Positions 5,502 through 12,078 of a stretch of 15,263 nt of DNA are shown one piece after another. Made by a program: the position numbers and the translations under genes. Source of the DNA: an uncultured Prevotella sp. (GTDB taxonomy: Bacteria > Bacteroidota > Bacteroidia > Bacteroidales > Bacteroidaceae); contig USHW01000051.1 in assembly GCA_900554545.1 (NCBI GenBank), positions 1-15,263 of the forward strand. Direction: 5' to 3'. Numbering within the stretch: position 1 is the first letter of the stretch; each line of letters opens with the position of its first letter. The notes under the pieces were generated by a model, which was given only the letters and a program-made list of their open reading frames with translations, did not search any database and was not told the DNA's origin.

Positions 5502-7373
5502 TTACCTGTTCATCAGTACCAGCATGATGTTGATGTCGCTCGGCGACACGCCCGGAATGCGGCTGGCCTGCGCAAGGGTTTCGGGGTCGATTTTTTCGAG
5601 CTTCTGCCGTGCTTCGGTCGACAGCTGCTGCATCTCCGAGTAGCGGAAGTGTCCGCGGATTTTTATGTTCTCAAGGCGGTGCATCTTGTCGGCCACGAGG
5701 CGTTCGCGCTCTATGTAGCCCTTGTATTTCATCTTGATTTCCGCCGCCTCGGCAATCTCTTCTTCGCGGTTTGGCAGCGATTTCAACGTCTGTTTCAGTT
5801 CCGGCAGAATGTCGGAAAGGTTCTGCATGGTGAGCTGCGGCCGCGCTATGAGGTCGGCTATCTTGCAACCTTCGCGCAGAGGGGTGGTGCCCAAAGCTTC
5901 AAGTGCGGAGTTGATGTCGCGCGGTTTCACCGGTGTCGTGGCGCAATAATCCGTCAGCCGGTTGACGGCTTCTTTCTTCTGCATCCACCAGTCGTAGCGT
6001 TCGCGCGTGGCAAGACCTATGGAGTAAGCCTTCTCCGTGAGGCGTGCGTCGGCGTCGTCCTGCCTGAGCAGTATGCGGTATTCGGCCCGGCTGGTGAACA
6101 TGCGGTAAGGTTCGTCAACGCCTTTGGTCACAAGGTCGTCGATGAGCACGCCGATATAAGCCTCGTCGCGTCCGAGGGTGAAGGGCTGTCCGCCCGAGCA
6201 ACGCAGCGCGGCGTTCACCCCGGCAACGAGTCCCTGTCCGCCGGCCTCCTCGTAGCCGGTGGTTCCGTTCACCTGTCCGGCCATGAACAAGCCGGGTATT
6301 ATCTTTGATTCGAGGGTGTGGCGCAGCTGCGTCGGGTCGAAGAAGTCGTACTCAATGGCGTAGCCCGGGCGGTAAACCTTGGCGTCGCGCAGCGCAGGAA
6401 TCTTCCTAAGCGCGTTGATTTGCACGTCCATCGGCATTGACGACGAGAAGCCGTTGAGGTACATCTCGTTGGTGTCTTCGCCTTCGGGTTCGAGGAATAA
6501 GGGGTGTTGCTGCTTGTCGGGAAAGGTGACAAGCTTGGTTTCTATCGACGGGCAGTGGCGCGGCCCGATGCTTTGTATCTGTCCGTTGTACAGCGGCGAG
6601 TCGGCCAGTGCGGCCACGAGCGTGGCGTGAACGTCGGGGTTGGTGTAGCAAGTCCAGCACGTGAGCTGCTTCAGCGGCCTGCCTGTTGGCATGAAACTGA
6701 AGCCGTGGAAGTCGTGCTCGCCCTCCTGCACCTCCATGTCCTCGAAGTGGACGGAGCGGCGGTCGATGCGCACGGGCGTGCCGGTCTTCATCCGTCCGGC
6801 GGTCACTCCATGGCGCGTGATGCTCTCGGTGAGGCGTCCGACGGCCGGTTCGGCAATGCGTCCGCCCGGCAGATGCTTGCGTCCGATGTGCAGCAGTCCG
6901 TTGAGGAAGGTGCCTGCGGTGAGCACCACGCTCTTCGCGCGCAGCTCAACGCCCCACACGGTGCTTACGCCCACGGCGCAGCCATTCTCCACGAGCAGCT
7001 CCTCGGCCTGGTCTTGCCAGATGTCGAGACGGTCGGTGTTGTCGAGCACGGTGCGCCATTGCCAGATGAACTTGCCGCGGTCGCACTGCGCCCGGGGACT
7101 CCATACGGCCGGACCTTTCGAGCGGTTGAGCATGCGGAACTGTATTGCCGTCTTGTCGGTGACGATGCCCATGTGTCCGCCCAGCGCGTCGATTTCGCGC
7201 ACTATCTGGCCTTTGGCAATTCCGCCTACGGCCGGGTTGCAGCTCATCTGCGCTATTTTGTTCATGTCCATGGTGACGAGGCACGTGCGTGCGCCCATGT
7301 TTGCTGCCGCGGCGGCGGCCTCGCAGCCGGCGTGTCCGCCGCCTATGACGATAACATCGTAGTGTAAAATCAT
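5502..7373 (-). CDS. mnmG: tRNA U34 carboxymethylaminomethyl modification enzyme, FAD subunit
   Basis: MnmG (GidA) works with MnmE to install the cmnm5 group on U34 of certain tRNAs, using FAD, 5,10-methylene-tetrahydrofolate and glycine. The 623-aa protein begins MILHYDVIVIGGGHAGCEAA, a dinucleotide-binding Rossmann motif (GGGHAGCEA, 11-19). It keeps the two functional cysteines in SCNPAVGGIAKG (C45) and CPSIETK (C274), the FAD motif AGQVNGTTGYEEAGGQG (365-381) and the C-terminal helical MnmE/tRNA-binding part ending PGVSPSDINIMLVL. Length is normal and no lesion is seen. The start is the ATG at 7371-7373. A possible promoter lies about 280 bp upstream (7652-7659), so the leader would contain both octamer arrays of the divergent spacer. 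Confidence 0.97.
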   Translation of the reverse strand: MILHYDVIVIGGGHAGCEAAAAAANMGARTCLVTMDMNKIAQMSCNPAVGGIAKGQIVREIDALGGHMGIVTDKTAIQFRMLNRSKGPAVWSPRAQCDRGKFIWQWRTVLDNTDRLDIWQDQAEELLVENGCAVGVSTVWGVELRAKSVVLTAGTFLNGLLHIGRKHLPGGRIAEPAVGRLTESITRHGVTAGRMKTGTPVRIDRRSVHFEDMEVQEGEHDFHGFSFMPTGRPLKQLTCWTCYTNPDVHATLVAALADSPLYNGQIQSIGPRHCPSIETKLVTFPDKQQHPLFLEPEGEDTNEMYLNGFSSSMPMDVQINALRKIPALRDAKVYRPGYAIEYDFFDPTQLRHTLESKIIPGLFMAGQVNGTTGYEEAGGQGLVAGVNAALRCSGGQPFTLGRDEAYIGVLIDDLVTKGVDEPYRMFTSRAEYRILLRQDDADARLTEKAYSIGLATRERYDWWMQKKEAVNRLTDYCATTPVKPRDINSALEALGTTPLREGCKIADLIARPQLTMQNLSDILPELKQTLKSLPNREEEIAEAAEIKMKYKGYIERERLVADKMHRLENIKIRGHFRYSEMQQLSTEARQKLEKIDPETLAQASRIPGVSPSDINIMLVLMNR

Positions 7374-7382
7374 TGTTTTTAC

Positions 7383-7462
7383 GGTTTTACGGTTGTGGGG
7401 TTATGAGGTTATTGGGTTATTGGGTCTTACGGTTATGAGGTTTTGCGGTTGTTAGGTTATGG
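7383..7462. repeat. 8-nt tandem array, GGTT orientation, left arm
   Basis: Ten octamers in perfect register with no indel: GGTTTTAC, GGTTGTGG, GGTTATGA, GGTTATTG (twice), GGTCTTAC, GGTTATGA, GGTTTTGC, GGTTGTTA, GGTTATGG. It starts nine bases upstream of the mnmG start codon. It faces the array at 7559-7646 in inverted orientation, with a 96-bp core between them that has no gene. Confidence 0.9.
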
Positions 7463-7558
7463 TTTTTCGGTCGTATTTTATATGATTGCGAACTATTGCC
7501 AAGTGTTGGATATCCCTTTAGTCGCGTGGTGAACAAACAGCTTTCCAAGCGCATTTAC

Positions 7559-7646
7559 AACCTTATGACCGTAAAACCTTATAACCTTATAATCACATAA
7601 CCTGATAACCGTAAAACCTTATAACCGCATAACCTTATAACCTTAA
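7559..7646. repeat. 8-nt tandem array, AACC orientation, right arm
   Basis: Eleven octamers in perfect register: AACCTTAT (five copies), AACCGTAA, GACCGTAA, AATCACAT, AACCTGAT, AACCGCAT, AACCTTAA. It is the inverted counterpart of 7383-7462. The same pair of arms flanks the four-helix-bundle gene between frdA and frdB. Confidence 0.9.
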
Positions 7647-7651
7647 CACTG

Positions 7652-7686
7652 CAAAAGTAAGAATTAAAATCGAATTTTTTGTCAAA
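7652..7686 (-). promoter_or_regulatory. Candidate mnmG promoter (divergent from frdC)
   Basis: On the minus strand TACTTTTG (7652-7659) fits the -7 consensus TAnnTTTG, and TTTG (7683-7686) could be the -33 box. The 23-bp gap is longer than the usual 19-21. It lies back to back with the frdC promoter. Confidence 0.4.
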
Positions 7687-7689
7687 TAG

Positions 7690-7720
7690 TTTGATTTATC
7701 ATCAAAATGGAGTATATTTG
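7690..7720 (+). promoter_or_regulatory. frd operon promoter
   Basis: TTTG (7690-7693) and TATATTTG (7713-7720) fit the Bacteroidetes -33 TTTG and -7 TAnnTTTG elements with a 19-bp gap, the expected spacing. Transcription would start near 7726-7730, giving a leader of about 125 nt before the frdC ATG. A TTGAT-N5-ATCAA dyad overlaps the -33 box. Confidence 0.75.
7691..7705. promoter_or_regulatory. 15-bp dyad TTGAT-N5-ATCAA, possible regulator site
   Basis: TTGAT (7691-7695), spacer TTATC, ATCAA (7701-7705). It resembles the FNR half-sites TTGAT/ATCAA, but the spacer is 5 nt instead of the 4 nt of classical FNR boxes. The same arrangement recurs at 11908-11922 upstream of the BspA-like gene. 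It overlaps the -33 element, which would fit repression or a class II activator. Confidence 0.45.
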
Positions 7721-7853
7721 CATTCTCCAATGGATGCCGGCATACCTATAATACGGTATAGCGGCACTGTCCGCCAGTGCTGTCGGGCAGCGGTTCTTTT
7801 GTGGGTTGACAACAACAATCAATTCATTTAATACATTAAAATTCAAATCATTT

Positions 7854-8531
7854 ATGTGGTTATGTAATTCATCCATCGGAAGGAAAGTGGTGATGTCGGT
7901 TACCGGTGTCGCGCTTATCCTGTTCTTGACATTTCACATGTCAATGAACGTAGTGGCTCTATTCTCGGGCGAGGCTTACAACGCGGTGTGCGAGTTCCTC
8001 GGCGCCAACTGGTACGCTCTCGTGGCTACGCTGGCCCTGGCAGCCCTGGCAGTCATCCACATCGTGTACGCGTTCCTGCTCACGATGCAGAACCGCCGCG
8101 CACGCGGTGACGAGCGTTACGCCGTGACGTCGCGCCCGGCCAAGGTAGAGTGGGCTTCGCAGAACATGCTGGTGCTTGGCATCATCGTTCTCCTGGGTCT
8201 TCTGCTCCACTTGTTCAACTTCTGGTACAACATGATGTTCGCCGAGCTGACGGGCATCGCCGTGCCCCATCTGCCGTCAGACGGCTTCGCCTACATCCTT
8301 GACACGTTCGCGAACCCCGTTTACGTTGTGCTTTACATCGTATGGCTGGTAGCCATCTGGTTCCACCTCTCGCACGGCTTCTGGAGCGCGATGCAGACAT
8401 TCGGATGGAACGGCAAGGTGTGGTTCAACCGCTGGAAGGCCATCGGCCTCGTCTATACCACGCTGCTCATGCTGGGCTTCCTCGTGGTAGTGCTGGCGTT
8501 CGCCTTCGGACTTGCCCCGAGCCAGTGGTGA
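7854..8531 (+). CDS. frdC: Fumarate reductase/succinate dehydrogenase cytochrome b subunit
   Basis: Membrane anchor (225 aa) of the B-type complex II, passing electrons from menaquinol through two hemes b to FrdB/FrdA. Five hydrophobic helices are visible at about 10-37, 52-77, 103-128, 152-175 and 196-220. Histidines H28, H69, H119 and H171, one per helix 1-4, are placed like the four heme ligands of the Bacillus subtilis type. I chose the ATG at 7854, giving MWLCNSSIGRKVVMSVTG, which fits the N-terminus I recall from Bacteroides homologues. An in-frame TTG at 7806 would add 16 unlikely residues. The leader is A/T-rich without Shine-Dalgarno. It is first in the operon, 39 bp before frdA. In Bacteroides this complex serves fumarate respiration to succinate, so the frd name is preferred over sdh. 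Confidence 0.93.
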   Translation: MWLCNSSIGRKVVMSVTGVALILFLTFHMSMNVVALFSGEAYNAVCEFLGANWYALVATLALAALAVIHIVYAFLLTMQNRRARGDERYAVTSRPAKVEWASQNMLVLGIIVLLGLLLHLFNFWYNMMFAELTGIAVPHLPSDGFAYILDTFANPVYVVLYIVWLVAIWFHLSHGFWSAMQTFGWNGKVWFNRWKAIGLVYTTLLMLGFLVVVLAFAFGLAPSQW

Positions 8532-8536
8532 CTTCA

Positions 8537-8568
8537 ATTCATAATTCATAATTAATAATTCATAATTG
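8537..8568. repeat. 7-nt tandem array (ATTCATA)
   Basis: Heptamers ATTCATA, ATTCATA, ATTAATA, ATTCATA and a partial ATTG, all in register. It fills the 39-bp frdC-frdA spacer, starting five bases after the frdC stop and ending two bases before the frdA ATG. It also serves as the A/T-rich, unstructured leader typical of Bacteroidetes start sites. Confidence 0.8.
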
Positions 8569-8570
8569 TT

Positions 8571-10553
8571 ATGGCAAAGCAAATCAATTCCAAGATACCA
8601 GAGGGACCGATAGCTGAGAAATGGACCAACTACAAGGCTCACCAGCGCCTCGTCAACCCTAAGAACAAACTGAAGTTGGACGTAATCGTAGTGGGCACGG
8701 GACTCGCCGGAGCCTCTGCTGCCGCATCTCTCGGCGAGATGGGCTTCAACGTGTTCAACTTCTGCATCCAGGACTCTCCCCGCCGCGCGCACTCAATAGC
8801 CGCGCAGGGAGGTATCAACGCAGCCAAGAACTACCAGAACGACGGCGACTCCGTGTACCGCCTGTTCTACGACACGGTGAAGGGCGGCGACTACCGTGCA
8901 CGCGAGGCTAACGTCTACCGACTGGCTGAGGTGTCAAACAACATCATCGACCAGTGCGTGGCTCAGGGCGTTCCGTTCGCCCGCGAGTACGGCGGCATGT
9001 TGGCAAACCGCTCGTTCGGCGGCGCGCAGGTGTCGCGTACGTTCTACGCAAAGGGACAGACCGGCCAGCAGCTGTTGCTCGGCGCTTACTCTGCGCTCAG
9101 CCGCCAGGTTCACACCGGCCGCGTAAAGCTGTACACACGATATGAGATGGAAGACGTGGTTATCGTCGACGGACGTGCACGCGGCATCATCGCGAAGAAC
9201 CTCGTGACAGGAAAGCTCGAGCGCTTCTCTGCCAACGCTGTCGTGATAGCTACCGGAGGATACGGCAATACATACTTCCTCTCCACCAACGCGATGGGCT
9301 GCAACTGCACGGCTGCAATGGCTTGCTACCGCAAGGGAGCTTACTTCGCCAACCCGTCATACGTGCAGATACACCCGACCTGCATCCCCGTGCACGGCAC
9401 GAACCAGTCGAAGCTCACGCTTATGTCTGAGTCTCTGCGTAACGACGGCCGCATCTGGGTGCCCAAGAAGCTTGAAGACGCAAAGGCACTGCAGCGCGGA
9501 GAGAAGAAAGGCAGCGACATTCCCGAGGAAGACCGCGACTACTATCTGGAGCGCAGGTACCCGGCCTTCGGCAACCTTGTGCCCCGTGACGTTGCAAGCC
9601 GCGCCGCAAAGGAGCGCTGCGACAAGGGTTACGGCGTTAACAACACAGGTCTGGCCGTGTTCCTCGACTTCTCCGAGAGCATCGAGCGCCTCGGCATAGA
9701 CGTCGTTCTGCAGCGTTACGGCAACCTCTTCGACATGTACGAGGAGATAACCGACGTCAATCCGGGCGAGCTTGCCAATGAAATCAACGGCGTGAAGTAT
9801 TATAACCCGATGATGATTTACCCCGCAATCCACTACACAATGGGCGGCATCTGGGTTGACTACGAGCTTATGACCAGCATCGAAGGACTCTTCGCAATCG
9901 GCGAGTGCAACTTCTCCGACCACGGAGCCAACCGCCTCGGCGCGTCAGCCCTCATGCAGGGACTGGCCGACGGATACTTCGTGCTGCCTTATACCATCCA
10001 GAACTACCTGGCCGACCAGTCCATCTGGCCGCGCATCTCGACAGACCTGCCCGAGTTCGAGGCTGCCGAAAAGGCCGTACAGAGCGAGATTGACCGCCTC
10101 ATGAACATAAAGGGCAAGCGCTCGGTAGACTCAATCCACAAGGAGCTTGGCCACATCATGTGGGAGCACGTGGGCATGGGACGCACCGCAGAGGGCCTGA
10201 AGGAAGGACTTGAACTCATCAAGAAGATACGCAAGGAGTTCGAGACCAACCTCTTCATCCCAGGCTCGAAGGAAGGCCTTAACACTGAGCTTGACAAGGC
10301 AATCCACCTCCGCGACTTCATCACCATGGGCGAGCTGATAGCTTACGACGCGCTGTCACGCAACGAGTCGTGCGGCGGCCACTTCCGCGAGGAGTACCAG
10401 ACGGAAGAAGGCGAGGCAAAGCGCGACGACGAAAACTACTTCTACGTAGGATGCTGGGAGTACCAGGGAAGCGACGAGAAGGCGCCCGAGCTTATCAAGG
10501 AGCCGCTGCATTATGAGGCTATAAAGGTTCAAACCCGAAATTACAAGAATTAA
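8571..10553 (+). CDS. frdA: Fumarate reductase/succinate dehydrogenase flavoprotein subunit
   Basis: Catalytic subunit (660 aa) that interconverts fumarate and succinate with covalently bound FAD on the cytoplasmic face of complex II. Visible motifs: nucleotide-binding GTGLAGASAAASLGE (42-56); H74 in HSIAAQGG, the histidine that carries 8-alpha-linked FAD in this family; IHPTCIP (267-273); catalytic arginine R339 in VPRDVASRA; HYTMGGIW (421-428) and GECNFSDHGANRLGASA (444-460) of the FAD/substrate domain; RNESCGGHFREEY (597-609) in the C-terminal domain. Length matches the Bacteroides/Bacillus-type enzyme, which is longer than E. coli SdhA. The start is the ATG at 8571. The next operon gene would normally be frdB, but a four-helix-bundle gene with flanking octamer arrays (10554-11049) intervenes. 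Confidence 0.97.
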   Translation: MAKQINSKIPEGPIAEKWTNYKAHQRLVNPKNKLKLDVIVVGTGLAGASAAASLGEMGFNVFNFCIQDSPRRAHSIAAQGGINAAKNYQNDGDSVYRLFYDTVKGGDYRAREANVYRLAEVSNNIIDQCVAQGVPFAREYGGMLANRSFGGAQVSRTFYAKGQTGQQLLLGAYSALSRQVHTGRVKLYTRYEMEDVVIVDGRARGIIAKNLVTGKLERFSANAVVIATGGYGNTYFLSTNAMGCNCTAAMACYRKGAYFANPSYVQIHPTCIPVHGTNQSKLTLMSESLRNDGRIWVPKKLEDAKALQRGEKKGSDIPEEDRDYYLERRYPAFGNLVPRDVASRAAKERCDKGYGVNNTGLAVFLDFSESIERLGIDVVLQRYGNLFDMYEEITDVNPGELANEINGVKYYNPMMIYPAIHYTMGGIWVDYELMTSIEGLFAIGECNFSDHGANRLGASALMQGLADGYFVLPYTIQNYLADQSIWPRISTDLPEFEAAEKAVQSEIDRLMNIKGKRSVDSIHKELGHIMWEHVGMGRTAEGLKEGLELIKKIRKEFETNLFIPGSKEGLNTELDKAIHLRDFITMGELIAYDALSRNESCGGHFREEYQTEEGEAKRDDENYFYVGCWEYQGSDEKAPELIKEPLHYEAIKVQTRNYKN

Positions 10554-10558
10554 TTTAA

Positions 10559-10598
10559 GGTTATAAGGTTATAGGGTCATACGGTTATACGGTGATGA
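10559..10598. repeat. 8-nt tandem array, GGTT orientation, left flank of the four-helix-bundle gene
   Basis: Five in-register octamers: GGTTATAA, GGTTATAG, GGTCATAC, GGTTATAC, GGTGATGA. It begins five bases after the frdA stop codon. It pairs in inverted orientation with 11005-11044 and belongs to the same family as 7383-7462. Confidence 0.9.
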
Positions 10599-10622
10599 TA
10601 CTCTTGAAAGAATAAAGGAAAC

Positions 10623-11012
10623 ATGGGGCCGCATAAGAACCTCCGGGTTTGGAATGAAAGCATGGAACTGGCTAAAATGGTTTACCAGATTACTGCAAAC
10701 TTCCCGAAAGAAGAGCTGTTCGGCCTTGTAAGCCAGATGCGCAGATGTGCGGTGTCAATACCATCGAATATCGCAGAGGGCTACGGAAGAGGCACAAACG
10801 CCGAGTTGATACACTTCCTTTACATCTCATTGGGTTCATCAAACGAGCTGGACACCCAGTTGGAACTGTCGAGACGGTTTGCTTACGTAAGCGATGACGA
10901 CTTTGTTATGGCTGATAGCTTAAACAATTCGGTCAACAAAATGATACAATCGTTGATTTATGTAAGGCGAAACCAACCTTCCACAATGTCTCCGCAACCT
11001 CTGAAACCGTAA
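10623..11012 (+). CDS. Four-helix-bundle protein of the 23S rRNA intervening-sequence family
   Basis: A 129-aa protein of the family named after proteins encoded in 23S rRNA intervening sequences (relatives include Avd-type accessory proteins of retroelements). Its molecular role is not established. Family signatures are clear: LRVW (7-10), FPKEELFGLVSQMRR (27-41), AVSIPSNIAEGYGR (43-56) and GSSNELDTQL (71-80). The protein is all-helical with no signal or membrane segment. The ATG at 10623 follows an AAAGGAAAC stretch. The last residues (QPLKP) and the TAA stop come from the flanking octamer array, so its 3' end has merged with the repeat. It interrupts frdA-frdB, and the whole 496-bp insert is bounded by inverted octamer arrays, suggesting it arrived as a unit. 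No terminator is seen, so it is probably transcribed with frd. Confidence 0.88.
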   Translation: MGPHKNLRVWNESMELAKMVYQITANFPKEELFGLVSQMRRCAVSIPSNIAEGYGRGTNAELIHFLYISLGSSNELDTQLELSRRFAYVSDDDFVMADSLNNSVNKMIQSLIYVRRNQPSTMSPQPLKP

Positions 11013-11044
11013 AACCCCATAACCTCAAAACCGTAAAACCGTAT
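11005..11044. repeat. 8-nt tandem array, AACC orientation, right flank of the four-helix-bundle gene
   Basis: Five in-register octamers: AACCGTAA, AACCCCAT, AACCTCAA, AACCGTAA, AACCGTAT, with a further AACCTCTG at 10996-11003 one base out of register. The first unit contains the stop codon of the preceding gene; the array ends five bases before the frdB start. Confidence 0.9.
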
Positions 11045-11049
11045 ATAAA

Positions 11050-11805
11050 ATGGAAAGAAATATAAGTTTCACGCTTAAGGTCTGGCGTCAGAACGGGCCG
11101 AAGGCAAAAGGACATTTTGACACGTTCGAGATGAAGGACATACCCACGGACACTTCATTCCTCGAGATGTTGGACATCCTCAACGAGCAGCTAATCGAAG
11201 CCGGCAAGGAGCCGTTTGTCTTCGACCATGACTGCCGCGAGGGCATCTGCGGCATGTGCTCGCTCTACATCAACGGCCATCCCCACGGACCCGCGACGGG
11301 AGCTACCACCTGCCAGCTGTACATGCGCCGCTTCAACGACGGCGACGTAATCACCGTCGAGCCGTGGCGCTCGGCCGCGTTCCCCGTAATCAAGGACTGC
11401 ATGGTTGACCGCGGCGCGTTCGACAAGATTATACAGGCCGGCGGATACGTCAGCGTACGCACCCGACAGGCGCGGGAGGCGCACACCCCCCTCATACCGA
11501 AGGAGGCTGCCGACGAGGCCATGGACTGCGCTACCTGCATCGGCTGCGGCGCCTGCGTTGCGGCTTGCAAGAACGGTTCGGCAATGCTCTTCGTCAGCTC
11601 GAAGGTAAGCCAGCTCGCCCTTCTGCCCCAGGGACGCCCCGAGGCGGCAAAGCGCGCCAAGGCGATGGTCATGAAGATGGAAGAGCTTGGCTTCGGCAAC
11701 TGCACCAACACACGTGCATGCGAGGCCGAGTGCCCCAAGAACGAGTCGATAGCAAACATCGCACGCCTGAACCGCGAGTTCATCAAGGCGAAGCTGAACG
11801 ACTAA
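11050..11805 (+). CDS. frdB: Fumarate reductase/succinate dehydrogenase iron-sulfur subunit
   Basis: Carries electrons between the FrdC hemes and FrdA FAD through three Fe-S clusters. In 251 aa the [2Fe-2S] ligands are C62, C67 and C70 (DCREGICGMC) and C88. The C-terminal ferredoxin-like domain has C160, C163, C166, C169 and C173 (CATCIGCGACVAAC) followed by C218, C224 and C228 (CTNTRACEAECP), which supply the [4Fe-4S] and [3Fe-4S] clusters. All expected cysteines are present. The start is the ATG at 11050 (MERNISFTLKVWRQNGPKAKG), five bases after the octamer array. It is the last gene of the operon; an intrinsic terminator follows 39 bp after the stop. It is separated from frdA by the inserted four-helix-bundle module, so stoichiometry relies on read-through of that insert. 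Confidence 0.97.
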   Translation: MERNISFTLKVWRQNGPKAKGHFDTFEMKDIPTDTSFLEMLDILNEQLIEAGKEPFVFDHDCREGICGMCSLYINGHPHGPATGATTCQLYMRRFNDGDVITVEPWRSAAFPVIKDCMVDRGAFDKIIQAGGYVSVRTRQAREAHTPLIPKEAADEAMDCATCIGCGACVAACKNGSAMLFVSSKVSQLALLPQGRPEAAKRAKAMVMKMEELGFGNCTNTRACEAECPKNESIANIARLNREFIKAKLND

Positions 11806-11843
11806 AAAGCAATAGCAAATAAAAATAGTTTTCATGAGACTTG

Positions 11844-11878
11844 ATGGCGGCACGCAGTGATGCGTGTCGCCATTTTTT
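11844..11878 (+). terminator. Intrinsic terminator of the frd operon
   Basis: Stem ATGGCGGCACGCA (11844-11856) pairs with TGCGTGTCGCCAT (11861-11873), with one G-U pair and a GTGA loop, followed by a run of six T (11873-11878). Standard form, 39 bp after the frdB stop. Confidence 0.9.
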
Positions 11879-11907
11879 GTGCCGTCGGTTTGCAGCACGT
11901 TTGTATT

Positions 11908-11922
11908 TTGATTGTAAATCAA
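11908..11922. promoter_or_regulatory. 15-bp dyad TTGAT-N5-ATCAA upstream of the BspA-like gene
   Basis: TTGAT (11908-11912), spacer TGTAA, ATCAA (11918-11922); counting the next base inward, the arms are 6 bp. It has the same form and spacing as the dyad at the frdC promoter. It lies about 157 bp upstream of the BspA-like ATG. Confidence 0.4.
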
Positions 11923-11924
11923 TG

Positions 11925-11942
11925 GTTTACACTTATGTAAAC
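11925..11942. promoter_or_regulatory. Dyad GTTTAC-N6-GTAAAC
   Basis: Perfect 6-bp arms around a 6-nt centre, three bases after the preceding dyad. Possible operator for the BspA-like gene. The regulator is unknown. Confidence 0.35.
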
Positions 11943-12011
11943 GTTTGGTTGAAAGTGACTTTTGTTAACACATTTTAAGGGATGGGGTAAGGCGGAAGCC
12001 TGCTAAATGCT

Positions 12012-12019
12012 TACCTTTG
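12012..12019 (+). promoter_or_regulatory. Candidate -7 element of the BspA-like gene
   Basis: TACCTTTG matches TAnnTTTG, 59 bp upstream of the ATG. The expected -33 region is G-rich and has no TTTG, so the promoter may need an activator. Confidence 0.4.
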
Positions 12020-12078
12020 AAGTACGGAAATGCGTTTTCATGCTTTTGCATTAATACTAAACTTAAAATATTCAGCTT

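Noticed and set aside
6504..7367. Long open frame on the plus strand opposite mnmG (also 1372-2169, 2768-3703 and 5466-6308 opposite other minus-strand genes)
   Set aside because: These are antisense frames kept open by GC-rich codon usage of the true genes; they show no recognisable domains or start signals.
7691..7705. A classical FNR box at the frd promoter
   Set aside because: The spacer is 5 nt, not 4, so it is reported only as a dyad of unknown regulator.
7806..7853. Upstream TTG start for frdC that would add 16 residues
   Set aside because: The added residues are low-complexity, and the ATG at 7854 gives the N-terminus expected for the family.
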